Positions 25,015 through 34,669 of a DNA stretch of 64,000 nt are shown here, in pieces (position 1 is the first letter of the stretch; every line of letters begins with the position of its first letter). The DNA comes from Flavobacterium cheongpyeongense (GTDB lineage Bacteria > Bacteroidota > Bacteroidia > Flavobacteriales > Flavobacteriaceae), in contig NZ_QJHK01000018.1 in assembly GCF_003202435.1 (NCBI RefSeq), forward strand, positions 1 to 64,000, given 5' to 3'. The notes beneath the pieces were generated by a model. It did not search any database and was not told where the DNA came from. It saw only the letters and a list, made by a program, of their open reading frames with translations. A program made the position numbers and the translations under genes.

Positions 25015-26416
25015 ACTTCAATCCATCAACCGAAACATTTACAGTTCCGTTTATTTTGATAAATGCAATAATTGCCTGATTGGTTAATTGAATTCTGTCA
25101 AATTGAATATCTTCCATTTTTCCATTAATGAAAACACCAGGCATTGGGGAATAATTTTTAAGATAAGCGGTCATGTTTTTTTTGCCTTCTTCTAAATTAG
25201 GTTGTATCGAATATCTGCAGTTTTCTTCCATTTTTTTCAGTATATAACCTTGGGCAAGCCAGTTTGCTGTTCGTATTAATTTGCTTTTCGTATCTAAAAC
25301 ATAATCCAGTTTCTCAAAATAAATTTCTTTTGTTTTAGGATTATATTGAGGAAAACCGTTTAAATAAATAGTTCCGTTTACAGATCCCAATACATCGAGT
25401 GCAATAACCATTTTACCATCTTTATGCCAAATTTCAACGTTTTTCACAGTCACTTTTTTATTGCCGGAACCAAACTCCTGTCCAGCAAAATTTTTAGTCA
25501 TGATTTTTGAAGCGTCAACATAACTTGATATTGCGGCAATATTAGCAGTTATCTGATTTGGAATCTTAGCAACTGGCTTCACAGTAATTTTGGAGGTGTT
25601 AAACTTAGATTCGGGTTGTTTGCCAATTATTGTTTCCATATTGCATTTCATTCCCATATTTAGCAAAAACAAATCATTTTTTAGTTTTGCATTTGTTGAA
25701 TATATTTCTAAAGGAACAATTAGTAACCAGCTATCATAAGTGTCACTCATTTGAAAAGGAGTGCATATTTTTTCTAAAGCAGATAAAACATTTGGTTTGA
25801 AATCCGTTGATTTTTCAATTGCTTCGTCTATGCTTTTTTCAATTTTTGATTTAAAAATAGAGATTGCCGGATTTGCCAAATAAGTTATAGGTATGTTTTT
25901 TCCTAAAACGGTCATGGTTGGACTTTCGCTCCAGTCAAGAGATTTAAATTCTGTTTTTGTGTTGAGTTTCCAATTCGTTAAAGCAACTTCACTCAATAAA
26001 GTTATTATGCCATTTAAGTTAAACTCACGGGTGTCATAAAGTTCAATACCCAGTTTTTTAGTGCCAATTCTATATTTGATAGTTACTTTTAAAGGTAAAA
26101 TTGTTTTTATTCTTTTATCTGCATTTGTTGGATCATTTTGAATTTTTATTGGAGCCTGCTTCCAGATGCTTATTTCAATGTCATCGTCTTCAATATTGTT
26201 ATCTTCGTAAATCAATCCGTTTAAAAGAGTGTTTGTTTGGTTTTCAACATCTTTTAATTTTACAGTAATTGGCAAATTAATAAAAGATGGATTGCTGTCG
26301 TAAAGTAAAGGGCTGGCATCGTCCGGTTCGGGTTTTAGAGTTGCTAATTTTTGGGAAGTTGAGCAGCTGATTAGTGTTGCTATTGTAAAAGAAGCCAAAA
26401 AAGAAAAAAATTTCAT
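25013..26416 (-). CDS. DUF4403 lipoprotein
   Basis: 467 aa with a lipoprotein signal (TIATLISC, lipid-Cys18). DUF4403 motifs include INLPITVKLKDVENQTNTLLNG near the N-terminus, LDWSESPTMTVLG, and the C-terminal VFINGKMEDIQFDRIQLTNQAI. The family consists of long, repeat-like beta-rich lipoproteins of unknown role, probably in the periplasm or outer-membrane inner leaflet. It is transcribed away from the efflux operon and shares a 170-bp divergent region with it. Confidence 0.88.
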   Translation of the reverse strand: MKFFSFLASFTIATLISCSTSQKLATLKPEPDDASPLLYDSNPSFINLPITVKLKDVENQTNTLLNGLIYEDNNIEDDDIEISIWKQAPIKIQNDPTNADKRIKTILPLKVTIKYRIGTKKLGIELYDTREFNLNGIITLLSEVALTNWKLNTKTEFKSLDWSESPTMTVLGKNIPITYLANPAISIFKSKIEKSIDEAIEKSTDFKPNVLSALEKICTPFQMSDTYDSWLLIVPLEIYSTNAKLKNDLFLLNMGMKCNMETIIGKQPESKFNTSKITVKPVAKIPNQITANIAAISSYVDASKIMTKNFAGQEFGSGNKKVTVKNVEIWHKDGKMVIALDVLGSVNGTIYLNGFPQYNPKTKEIYFEKLDYVLDTKSKLIRTANWLAQGYILKKMEENCRYSIQPNLEEGKKNMTAYLKNYSPMPGVFINGKMEDIQFDRIQLTNQAIIAFIKINGTVNVSVDGLK

Positions 26417-26432
26417 TTGTACAGTTTTGCAA

Positions 26433-26440
26433 CAAAATTA
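26433..26440 (-). promoter_or_regulatory. TAnnTTTG -7 element for DUF4403 gene
   Basis: TAATTTTG on the minus strand lies 16 bases before the DUF4403 start. Confidence 0.4.
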
Positions 26441-26586
26441 AGAAAACAATTATATTCTTTGAAAAAAGTGTAACAATTAGTGAATAATGTAGTCTTATTC
26501 TAAAAGTCAGATTAAATTTATTAACTTTTCGTTACCATAAAATACGTAATTAAAATGGTATTATTGTCTTAAAATTCATCGGTATT

Positions 26587-27288
26587 ATGATTGAAATCAA
26601 AGATTTGCATAAATCCTATAAAATGGGTAGTTCGGAATTGCATGTATTAAAAGGAATAAATTTTAATATAGAAGAAGGAGAACTGGTAGCCATAATGGGG
26701 TCTTCTGGCTCAGGAAAATCTACGCTTCTTAATATTTTAGGGATTTTGGATGAAGCTGATTCAGGGAGTTATGTACTTGATAAAACCCCAATAAAGAAAC
26801 TTAACGAAACGATAGCATCAAAATATAGGAATAAATTTCTGGGATTTGTTTTTCAGTCTTTCAATTTAATAAATTACAAGACAGCATTAGATAATGTTGC
26901 AATGCCTTTGTATTATCAAGGTATCAAGAGAAAGGAACGTTATGAAATTGCAATGAGATACCTTGAGAAAGTTGGTTTAGGGTCCCATTCACATCATTTG
27001 CCAAACGAACTTTCAGGGGGACAAAAACAACGTGTGGCCATTGCAAGGGCTTTGGCATCCAATCCTAAAGTTTTATTGGCCGATGAACCTACCGGAGCCT
27101 TAGATACTAAAACCTCTTATGAAGTCATGGAACTTATTCAGGGAATTAACGATGAAGGAAAAACAATTTTGATCGTTACTCACGAACCTGATATTGCAGC
27201 AATGTGCAAAAGAAATGTAGTCCTGAAAGACGGATTAATTATTGACGATAAAATAGTAGAACAAGTTAGAGCTTCATCTTATGTTTAA
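26587..27288 (+). CDS. MacB/LolD-like ABC transporter ATP-binding protein
   Basis: 233 aa. Walker A GSSGSGKST, Q-loop FVFQSFNL, signature LSGGQKQRVAIARAL, Walker B VLLADEPTGALD and the H-loop VTHEP are all present, and the sequence resembles the MacB/LolD group. It powers the two permeases that follow. The first permease overlaps its 3' end by 8 bp. Confidence 0.95.
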   Translation: MIEIKDLHKSYKMGSSELHVLKGINFNIEEGELVAIMGSSGSGKSTLLNILGILDEADSGSYVLDKTPIKKLNETIASKYRNKFLGFVFQSFNLINYKTALDNVAMPLYYQGIKRKERYEIAMRYLEKVGLGSHSHHLPNELSGGQKQRVAIARALASNPKVLLADEPTGALDTKTSYEVMELIQGINDEGKTILIVTHEPDIAAMCKRNVVLKDGLIIDDKIVEQVRASSYV

Positions 27289-28525
27289 TATTGAGCGTTG
27301 GCAGGAAATTTTTGAAGCAATCTCAAAAAACAGGTTAAGAACATTTCTTACAGGGGTTTCTGTGGCTTCAGGAATTTTTATTTTAGTGATTTTACTGGGC
27401 GCTGGAAAAGGACTTCAGAACGGAATTGAAAAGCAATTCGAGAATGATGCCGAAGGAATAATTGAAGTTTGGTCCAATGTAACGACTAAAGAATATAAAG
27501 GGTTAAATCCGGGAAGACAAATTCAGTTAAGAAATAGTGATTTTGAACTTCCTGTAAAAAAATATAACGACGAGATCAGTAAAAAATCATCTACGCGAAA
27601 TACCTGGGGAGGAACTGTGACTTACGGAAAAGAATCAGGAAATTATCAATTTAGAGGTGTTAGTCCTGATTATTTAGACATTGAAAATGCAACGATTATT
27701 CAAGGACGATTTTTGAATAGTAATGATTTAAAAAGTAATGAAAAAGTTGTTGCAATTGGATTAAAAGTAAAACAAGATTTGTTTAAAGAGGAGGATGCAG
27801 TTGGGAAAATAATTTTGGTTAATGGTGTTAATTTCAAAATAATTGGTGTTTTTACAGATCCTTCCGGGGAAAGGGAAGAATCAAGGGTATACATGCCAAT
27901 GACGACTAATCAGCGTGCGTATGGTGCCGGAGATAAAATTAGCGGAATGATGTTCGTTTTAAATAAAAAAACGAATTATGATGAAGCACTGGCGCAATCC
28001 AAAAAATTTACTGAGGGTGTAAAAGAGTTATTAAAGAGTAAAAATATTATTGCTCCTAATGATGATAGTGCGATAGGGGTTTATAATTCTGTAGAAGAAG
28101 CAAAGCAATTTTATGATTTAAACCTTTATATCAGGTTGTTCTTTTGGTGGGTTGGTATTTGTACCATTATCGCCGGTGTTGTTGGGGTAAGTAATATTAT
28201 GCTCATTATTGTAAAAGAAAGAACAAAAGAAATTGGAATTAGAAAAGCATTGGGAGCGTCACCGTTTTCTATTATTTCTATGATTCTTCATGAATCAATT
28301 TTTATTACAACCATTGCCGGTTTTTCGGGGTTGATAGCAAGTTTGTTATTACTGGAATTTGTTGGGCCAATGGTGCAAAGTGAATATTTCAGAAATCCTG
28401 AAGTCGATTTTAGTGTGGCTTTAACAACACTTGTTTTGCTTGTATTTGCAGGGGCAATAGCTGGTTTTTTTCCGGCATACAGGGCTGCAAAAATAAAACC
28501 TATTGTAGCACTTAGAGACGAATAG
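27281..28525 (+). CDS. MacB-type ABC transporter permease (first)
   Basis: 414 aa. One N-terminal helix (about 20-42), a large periplasmic MacB_PCD-like domain (about 45-265) and three C-terminal helices with the FtsX signature NIMLIIVKERTKEIGIRKALGA. It works as a mechanotransmitting permease with the ATPase and outer-membrane channel of the same operon. The second permease starts 2 bp after its stop; the pair probably forms a heterodimer. Confidence 0.93.
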   Translation: MFNIERWQEIFEAISKNRLRTFLTGVSVASGIFILVILLGAGKGLQNGIEKQFENDAEGIIEVWSNVTTKEYKGLNPGRQIQLRNSDFELPVKKYNDEISKKSSTRNTWGGTVTYGKESGNYQFRGVSPDYLDIENATIIQGRFLNSNDLKSNEKVVAIGLKVKQDLFKEEDAVGKIILVNGVNFKIIGVFTDPSGEREESRVYMPMTTNQRAYGAGDKISGMMFVLNKKTNYDEALAQSKKFTEGVKELLKSKNIIAPNDDSAIGVYNSVEEAKQFYDLNLYIRLFFWWVGICTIIAGVVGVSNIMLIIVKERTKEIGIRKALGASPFSIISMILHESIFITTIAGFSGLIASLLLLEFVGPMVQSEYFRNPEVDFSVALTTLVLLVFAGAIAGFFPAYRAAKIKPIVALRDE

Positions 28526-28527
28526 TT

Positions 28528-29793
28528 ATGTTTAAAAAAGATAATTGGGATGAGATTTTACAGGCTTTGACAGCCAATGTATTCAGGACAATCCTGACTG
28601 CATTTGGTGTGTTCTGGGGAATTTTTATTTTGGTAATATTACTTGCAGCAGGAAATGGTCTAGAAAATGGTGTTAAAAAAGGCTTTGACGGAATCGCTAC
28701 AAACACCATGTTTATGTGGAGCCAAACCACATCAAAGGCCTATAAGGGTTTACCAAAAGTACGTCGATATGATTTTAGAAATAGCGATGTAGCATCTTTA
28801 AAAGAGGCTTTTCCGGATTTATTATATGTTTCACCCCGAAACCAATTGGGTGATTTTAACGGAACCAATAATGTGGTCCGGGGAACAAAAACGTCAGCAT
28901 TTACCATTTACGGAGACTACCCTGAACTGATCAGGCAGCAGCCCATGGACATTATAAAAGGACGTTTTGTAAACCAACAGGATATTCTTGATCAAAGAAA
29001 AACAGCTGTTATTGGAAAAGGTGTTATCTCTGAACTTTACGGAAAAGAAGAGGAGGCTGTTGGTACGTATATAAAAATCAACGGCATTAATTTTATGGTT
29101 GTTGGTGTTTATAAATCTAAGCAACAGGGAGGAAATGCTGAACAGGAACAAAAAAATATCTTTATTCCTTTTACCACTTTTCAACAGGCTTTTAATTATG
29201 GTGATAAAGTAGGATGGATGGCACTTACGGCGAAAGATGAAACATCTATTACAGATTTAAAACCAAAAATTTTAGAGAAAATAAAAGCACTTCACTCTGT
29301 TAATCCTGCTGATGAAAGAGCGGTTGGTAATTTTGATTTGTATGAACAATTCAATAAAGTGCAAAGTCTTTTTAATATTTTAAAAATCATTGCTTATTTT
29401 GTAGGAACTTTGGTTTTGATTTCAGGTGTAATCGGTATTTCAAACATTATGCTTATTGTGGTGAAAGAACGTACAAAAGAAATTGGAATTCGAAGAGCTT
29501 TAGGTGCCACTCCTGCAGCTATCAGAGGACAGATTTTATCTGAGTCTATATTTTTGACCATCATTTCAGGTATGTTGGGCATCGCAGTTGCAACCGGAAT
29601 TATTGCACTTTTAAATATGGCCTTAGATTCAATGCCACCAGATAGTAATACAATGTTTGCCAACCCAAGTGTGGATTTATCAGTAGTATTTGTGGCTTTA
29701 TTAATATTGGTTGGTTCAGGGTTACTGGCAGGATTAATACCGGCACAGACTGCAATTAATGTAAAACCAATTGACGCTTTACGTACAGAATAA
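28528..29793 (+). CDS. MacB-type ABC transporter permease (second)
   Basis: 421 aa with the same layout as its upstream neighbour (RTILTAFGVFWGIFILVILL helix, periplasmic domain, NIMLIVVKERTKEIGIRRALGA, C-terminal AGLIPAQTAINVKPIDALRTE). The two permeases are clearly paralogous but well diverged, fitting an obligate heterodimer. Substrate unknown: macrolide, peptide, lipoprotein or siderophore export are all possible for the family. Confidence 0.93.
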   Translation: MFKKDNWDEILQALTANVFRTILTAFGVFWGIFILVILLAAGNGLENGVKKGFDGIATNTMFMWSQTTSKAYKGLPKVRRYDFRNSDVASLKEAFPDLLYVSPRNQLGDFNGTNNVVRGTKTSAFTIYGDYPELIRQQPMDIIKGRFVNQQDILDQRKTAVIGKGVISELYGKEEEAVGTYIKINGINFMVVGVYKSKQQGGNAEQEQKNIFIPFTTFQQAFNYGDKVGWMALTAKDETSITDLKPKILEKIKALHSVNPADERAVGNFDLYEQFNKVQSLFNILKIIAYFVGTLVLISGVIGISNIMLIVVKERTKEIGIRRALGATPAAIRGQILSESIFLTIISGMLGIAVATGIIALLNMALDSMPPDSNTMFANPSVDLSVVFVALLILVGSGLLAGLIPAQTAINVKPIDALRTE

Positions 29794-29832
29794 ATTATCA
29801 GTCACAATATAATCGAATTAAACAAAATCAAA

Positions 29833-30954
29833 ATGAAAAAAGGAGTAACTGTAACCATTTTAATCTTTATAGCTATCGTTTTCTTTGGCGCACTTTACTA
29901 TCTGTATGCAAAGAATCAGGAGTCGCCCATTGTTTTTAAAACAGAAAAAGCTGAGATTAAAACAATTGTTAAAAACACTATTGCAACCGGAAATATTCAG
30001 CCAGATGAGGAGGTATTAATCAAACCAAACATTTCAGGTATTATTGAAACTGTTTACATCAAAGCAGGTGAAAGAATCAAAGCAGGTGATATGATTGCGA
30101 AAATTAAAGTTGTTGCTAATGTTTCAAACGTAAGCAGTACTCAAAATCAGGTTCAGACAGCTAAAATTGCTTTAGATAATCAGGAAAAAATCTATCAGAG
30201 ACAAAAAACCTTATTTGAAAAAGATGTAATTTCTGCAAATGATTTTGATGCAGCTCAATTAGCTTATAAGCAGGCAAAACAAAACTATCAAGCTGCAAAA
30301 CAAAGTCTGGATATCGTAAAAACAGGGACAACATCGTCATTAGGAAATTATGCAAATACACTCATTCGTTCAACAGTAAACGGAATGATATTAGACGTAC
30401 CTGTAAAAGTAGGTAATCAGGTTATTGAAAGTAATAATTTTAACGAAGGAACTACAATAGCAAGTGTTGCGGATGTTGGAAGGATGATTTTTGTTGGAAA
30501 AATTGACGAATCAGAAGTTGGTAAGATAAAAGAAAAAATGCCAATTGAGATTACTGTGGGAGCTATTGAGAATAAAAAATTCAATGCAGTTCTAACATAT
30601 ATAGCCCCAAAAGGAGTAACTGAAAATGGTGCTATACAATTCGAAATTAAAGCTTCTTTAGAGAATAAAGATGCGACTTTTATAAGGGCTGGCTTAAGTG
30701 CGAATGCTTCTATTATTTTAGAAAAAGCAGACAAGGTTTTGGCAATCAAGGAATCATTGATTCAGTTTGATAAAAAAACAGAAAAACCTTATATTGAAAT
30801 TGAAACTGCTCCTCAAAAGTTCCAGAGAAAGAATGTAACCTTAGGAGTAAGCGACGGAATTTACGTTCAGGTTAAAAGTGGTGTTAAGGCTTCGGATAAA
30901 ATTAAAATCTGGAATCAGGGGCTTATTAATGAAGGAGAAGGTGAAAAGAAATAA
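29833..30954 (+). CDS. HlyD/MacA-like periplasmic adaptor (first)
   Basis: 373 aa. An N-terminal membrane anchor (5-26) is followed by the split biotinyl-lipoyl half-motif IIETVYIKAGERIKAGDMIAKI, a coiled-coil hairpin with YKQAKQNYQAAKQSLDI (about 100-160), the returning lipoyl half and beta-barrel (about 165-300) and a membrane-proximal domain. It bridges the MacB-type permeases to TolC. A TolC-like gene follows, then a second adaptor of the same family. Confidence 0.92.
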   Translation: MKKGVTVTILIFIAIVFFGALYYLYAKNQESPIVFKTEKAEIKTIVKNTIATGNIQPDEEVLIKPNISGIIETVYIKAGERIKAGDMIAKIKVVANVSNVSSTQNQVQTAKIALDNQEKIYQRQKTLFEKDVISANDFDAAQLAYKQAKQNYQAAKQSLDIVKTGTTSSLGNYANTLIRSTVNGMILDVPVKVGNQVIESNNFNEGTTIASVADVGRMIFVGKIDESEVGKIKEKMPIEITVGAIENKKFNAVLTYIAPKGVTENGAIQFEIKASLENKDATFIRAGLSANASIILEKADKVLAIKESLIQFDKKTEKPYIEIETAPQKFQRKNVTLGVSDGIYVQVKSGVKASDKIKIWNQGLINEGEGEKK

Positions 30955-30993
30955 TTTGATTGTTTAAAGGAATTTTTGAGTTTATAAAATAGC

Positions 30994-31001
30994 TAAATTT
31001 G
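30994..31001 (+). promoter_or_regulatory. TAnnTTTG -7 element before tolC-like gene
   Basis: TAAATTTG lies 38 bases before the chosen TolC start; a TTG at 30976-30978 is 15 bp upstream of it, slightly short of the usual spacing. Confidence 0.45.
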
Positions 31002-31038
31002 CATGGTGTTTTTTTGCTGTGCCTTCATTTCAAAATAT

Positions 31039-32415
31039 ATGAAAATAAATAAATATAATTGTCTTGTTTTACTTTTCGTGTTTGGATTATCAGCTCAGGC
31101 ACAAACAAAACAATGGACACTAGAAGAATGTGTACGATATGCACTAGATAATAATATCACAATTAAACTATCGGAACTCGATGTTAAAAATGCTGCAATA
31201 GATAAAAAAGATGCTTTTGGAAATTATTTGCCTTCTGTAAGCGGAAATGCTCAGCACTCGTGGAATATTGGTCGAAATACTAATCCTATCACCAATGCTA
31301 ATACTACAGAAACGACACAGTATACACAATTAGGAGTCAGTGCTGGTGTAGATATCTACAAAGGTTTGCAAAATCAAAATATATATAGGAGAACAAAGCT
31401 TTCTATTATAGCATCTCGATATCAATTACTTAAGATGCAGGAAGATGTCTCATTGAATGTAGCCAATGCGTTTTTGGAAATTCTTTTTAATAAAGAGAAT
31501 TTAAAAGTAAGAAAAGAACAATTAGCGATTGATGAAAAACGTTTTACGCGTTCTGAAGAAATGGTTAACGCCGGAACCATACCCCGCGGAGATTTATTTG
31601 ATTTAAAGGCTACAGTTGCAACTGACAAACAAAATATTATTGTTGCAGAAAATGCTTTGTTAATTTCTAAATTAAGTTTGGCTCAGTTGTTACAATTGAA
31701 AGATTTTACGGATTTTGATGTTATTGATGATACAAATGTTAAGGATGAAAATGGAATCTTATTGCAAAATCCAGTTGATATTTATAATAAGGCGAAAGAA
31801 ATAAGAACAGATTTAAAAATAGCACAAACAAATCTGGAAATTGCTGAAAAAAACGTTGTCATTGCAAAAGGAGCCTATCAACCGACACTTTCAGGTTTTT
31901 ATGGTTTTAATACAAGAGCAGGTTATAGTGATCAGGTTAAATTGGACGAAAATAACATTCCCTATACTACAGGTCCTGATCCAGTATTTAGACAATTTAG
32001 TGATAATAAAGGGCATAACTTTGGTTTCCAGTTAAATGTTCCAATTTTTAACGGTTTTTCAGTAAGAAATAATGTAGAGCGTAATAAAGTCACTTTAGAA
32101 AAATCTAAAATAGATTTAGAACAAAAAAGTTTAGATTTACAGCGTAATGTTTACACGGCTTTTACAGATGCAAAAGGGGCATTAAATGCTTACGAATCTT
32201 CGACTGTAACATTAGAGGCAAGACAACAGTCCTATAATTATGCAAAAGAAAAGTATGATGTAGGTTTAATGAACTCATTTGATTTTACACAGGCACAGAC
32301 ATTATTAACAAATGCACAATCAGATGTTATTAGAGCGAAATACGATTATATGTTCAAAATAAAGATACTTGAATTCTACTTTGGAATTCCGATTGTTCCA
32401 ATTATTACAAAATAA
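31039..32415 (+). CDS. TolC-family outer-membrane efflux protein
   Basis: 458 aa from ATG 31039, which gives a clean signal peptide (MKINKYNCLVLLFVFGLSAQAQ) and leaves the -7 element outside the gene; an upstream in-frame ATG at 31003 is rejected. Two OEP repeats are seen: WTLEECVRYALDNN, then long helices (DLKIAQTNLEIAEKNVVIAKGAY) and a second half ending NAQSDVIRAKYDYMFKIKIL. It forms the outer-membrane duct of the export complex. The second adaptor starts 6 bp later. Confidence 0.93.
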   Translation: MKINKYNCLVLLFVFGLSAQAQTKQWTLEECVRYALDNNITIKLSELDVKNAAIDKKDAFGNYLPSVSGNAQHSWNIGRNTNPITNANTTETTQYTQLGVSAGVDIYKGLQNQNIYRRTKLSIIASRYQLLKMQEDVSLNVANAFLEILFNKENLKVRKEQLAIDEKRFTRSEEMVNAGTIPRGDLFDLKATVATDKQNIIVAENALLISKLSLAQLLQLKDFTDFDVIDDTNVKDENGILLQNPVDIYNKAKEIRTDLKIAQTNLEIAEKNVVIAKGAYQPTLSGFYGFNTRAGYSDQVKLDENNIPYTTGPDPVFRQFSDNKGHNFGFQLNVPIFNGFSVRNNVERNKVTLEKSKIDLEQKSLDLQRNVYTAFTDAKGALNAYESSTVTLEARQQSYNYAKEKYDVGLMNSFDFTQAQTLLTNAQSDVIRAKYDYMFKIKILEFYFGIPIVPIITK

Positions 32416-32421
32416 TTTATT

Positions 32422-33714
32422 ATGTCAAAAAAAACAATTTATTTCCTGACTGGTAGTGCCTTAATCATTATTGTAGCCTTAGTAGCACTTTCAAAATCAG
32501 GAGTTATAGGAAATAAGGACGAAGGTAAAGAAGTAGAAATTTCAAAAGTAATGGCTTCTACAATTATTGAAACCGTTTCGGCTACAGGTAAAATTCAGCC
32601 TGAAATTGAGGTGAAAATTTCACCAGAAGTTTCAGGAGAAATCATTTTGTTGAATGTAAAAGAAGGCCAGGTTGTTAAAAAAGGAGATTTGTTAGTAAAG
32701 ATAAATCCGGATCTATATACTTCCAGCTATAATCGTTCGGTTTCCAATTTATCGGGAACCAAGGCGGGTCTGACACAATCTGAAGCCAGTTTTAAAGAAG
32801 CAAAAGCAAATTATGAGCGAAATAAAACGCTGTACGATAAAGGCGTTATTTCAAAGTCAGACTGGGATAAGGCAATTGCTTCTTTTGAAGTCGCTAAAGC
32901 TACCAGACAAAGTTCTTACTATAATGTGCAAAGTGCCTCTGCATCGGTAAACGAAGCAAAAGACAATTTAGGACGTACGACTATATATTCTCCTGCAGAC
33001 GGAACTATTTCGGTATTAAATGTAGAATTGGGAGAACGTGTATTAGGGACTCAGCAAATGGCCGGGACAGAACTTTTAAGAGTAGCAAATCTTAATAATA
33101 TGGAGGTTGAAGTTGATGTAAATGAAAATGATATCGTTAAAATAAAAATCGGTGACGAAGCAAATGTTGAAGTTGATGCTTATCTGAAAAAGAAATTTAA
33201 AGGCGTTGTAACGAGTATTTCCAATTCTGCCAGCAGCACATTGACTTCAGATCAGGTTACTAATTTTAAAGTAAAAGTTCGTATTTTAAAAGAATCATAT
33301 CAGGATTTACTGGAAGGTAAACCAAGTGCTTATTCGCCTTTCAGACCCGGAATGACAGCTACTGTAGATATAATTACGACAACTAAAACAAATGTTTTGG
33401 CAGTGCCAATTAGCTCTGTTGTGGTAAAATCAGATACTACAGCGGTTAAAGATTTTAAGGTTGAAGATCCGAACGAAGATAAAAAAGCAGCACCCAAAAT
33501 GGATAAAAAATTCGAATGCGTTTTTGTAAAAGTGGGCGATAAAGCAAAAATCAGAATTATCAAAACCGGAATTCAGGATGATACCAATATCGAAGTAATG
33601 TCAGGATTGAAACCCGGAGATGTTGTTATTACCGGACCTTATACGACTGTTTCGAAAGAATTAAACTCGGGAGATAAAGTAAGACTTAAAAAGGCTGAAG
33701 TTCCAAAAAAATAA
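32422..33714 (+). CDS. HlyD/MacA-like periplasmic adaptor (second)
   Basis: 430 aa, N-terminal anchor (7-27), lipoyl halves (SGEIILLNVKEGQVVKKGDLLVKI... and TIYSPADGTISVLNVELGERV), coiled coil (about 115-185), beta-barrel and C-terminal membrane-proximal domain. A charged insert (about 345-365, DPNEDKKAAPKMDKKFE) interrupts the last domain. It is a paralogue of the adaptor at 29833-30954; two adaptors around one TolC gene suggest alternative or duplicated pump assembly. Confidence 0.92.
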   Translation: MSKKTIYFLTGSALIIIVALVALSKSGVIGNKDEGKEVEISKVMASTIIETVSATGKIQPEIEVKISPEVSGEIILLNVKEGQVVKKGDLLVKINPDLYTSSYNRSVSNLSGTKAGLTQSEASFKEAKANYERNKTLYDKGVISKSDWDKAIASFEVAKATRQSSYYNVQSASASVNEAKDNLGRTTIYSPADGTISVLNVELGERVLGTQQMAGTELLRVANLNNMEVEVDVNENDIVKIKIGDEANVEVDAYLKKKFKGVVTSISNSASSTLTSDQVTNFKVKVRILKESYQDLLEGKPSAYSPFRPGMTATVDIITTTKTNVLAVPISSVVVKSDTTAVKDFKVEDPNEDKKAAPKMDKKFECVFVKVGDKAKIRIIKTGIQDDTNIEVMSGLKPGDVVITGPYTTVSKELNSGDKVRLKKAEVPKK

Positions 33715-33723
33715 ATTAATAGT

Positions 33724-33963
33724 ATGATTTCACTATGCGGAAGTCCTCCCTTAGGTTTTATTCTGGCATTAATTACCGGACTCATAATAGCATTAGGCTT
33801 TCTTTTTATTAGTCATTATAAAGCCTATAATAGTCGATACTTCAAAGAAGAGTATGTTTATTTTCCTGTTACCAAGAAAGTGATACTCTATATTAGTTTT
33901 CTGGCTATTAATTTATGTATTTTGCCACTATTACTTTTAATATGTGTCATTCTTTTTTCTTGA
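33724..33963 (+). CDS. small two-helix membrane protein, unknown
   Basis: 79 aa with helices at about 10-30 and 52-78, joined by a loop containing SHYKAYNSRYFKEEYVYFPV. It starts 9 bp after the second adaptor gene, so it may be the last gene of the efflux operon. No family recognised; the hydrophobic profile and fit in a tight gap are the support for coding. Confidence 0.5.
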   Translation: MISLCGSPPLGFILALITGLIIALGFLFISHYKAYNSRYFKEEYVYFPVTKKVILYISFLAINLCILPLLLLICVILFS

Positions 33964-33995
33964 TTTATCGATAATAACAATTAAAATTAAACATT

Positions 33996-34664
33996 TTGTC
34001 TTTCATTCTCAATATCGAAACCGCTACTAAAAATTGTTCAGTATCCATTGCTAAAGATGGAAAAACGATTATTTGCAAAGAAATTGCTGAAGAAGGTTAT
34101 TCGCATGCCGAAAAACTGCATGTTTTTATTGAAGAGGTAATTGCTGAATCCGGTATCTCTGTTCATGATTTAGTGGCTGTTGCGGTAAGTCAGGGACCCG
34201 GTTCTTATACGGGACTTCGAATTGGTATTTCAGCTGCAAAGGGGTTATGTTTTACTTTAAATATTCCACTGATCGCAATAGATACTTTACAAACTTTAGC
34301 ATCTCAGGCCAAAGTTTCTGAAGGTAAAATAATTCCAATGCTGGATGCCAGAAGAATGGAGGTTTACAGCGCAATTTTTGGTGTCGACTTAGAAATTGAA
34401 AGACCAATCCTTGCAGAATTGATTGATGAAAATTCATTTAAAGAATTTACAGAAACACTATATTTTGTTGGCGATTGTGCAGAGAAATGCAGACAAGTAC
34501 TGACGAAAGAAAATTTTGTGTTTTTAGAGGATATAAAATATCCTTCAGCCGCTGCAATGAGTAAGATCAGTTATGATAAATATCAAATAAGCGACACTGT
34601 TGATGTCGCTTATTTTGAACCGTATTATTTAAAAGATTTTATGATTACTGCTTCAAAAAAATGA
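33996..34664 (+). CDS. tsaB: tRNA threonylcarbamoyladenosine biosynthesis protein TsaB
   Basis: 222 aa starting at TTG 33996, since no ATG precedes the conserved MSFILNIETATKNCSVSI. The ASKHA-type N-terminus and AVSQGPGSYTGLRIGISAAKGLC are diagnostic. TsaB pairs with TsaD to make t6A on tRNAs that read ANN codons. It converges on mscS with only a 5-bp gap. Confidence 0.93.
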   Translation: MSFILNIETATKNCSVSIAKDGKTIICKEIAEEGYSHAEKLHVFIEEVIAESGISVHDLVAVAVSQGPGSYTGLRIGISAAKGLCFTLNIPLIAIDTLQTLASQAKVSEGKIIPMLDARRMEVYSAIFGVDLEIERPILAELIDENSFKEFTETLYFVGDCAEKCRQVLTKENFVFLEDIKYPSAAAMSKISYDKYQISDTVDVAYFEPYYLKDFMITASKK

Positions 34665-34669
34665 GAAAA

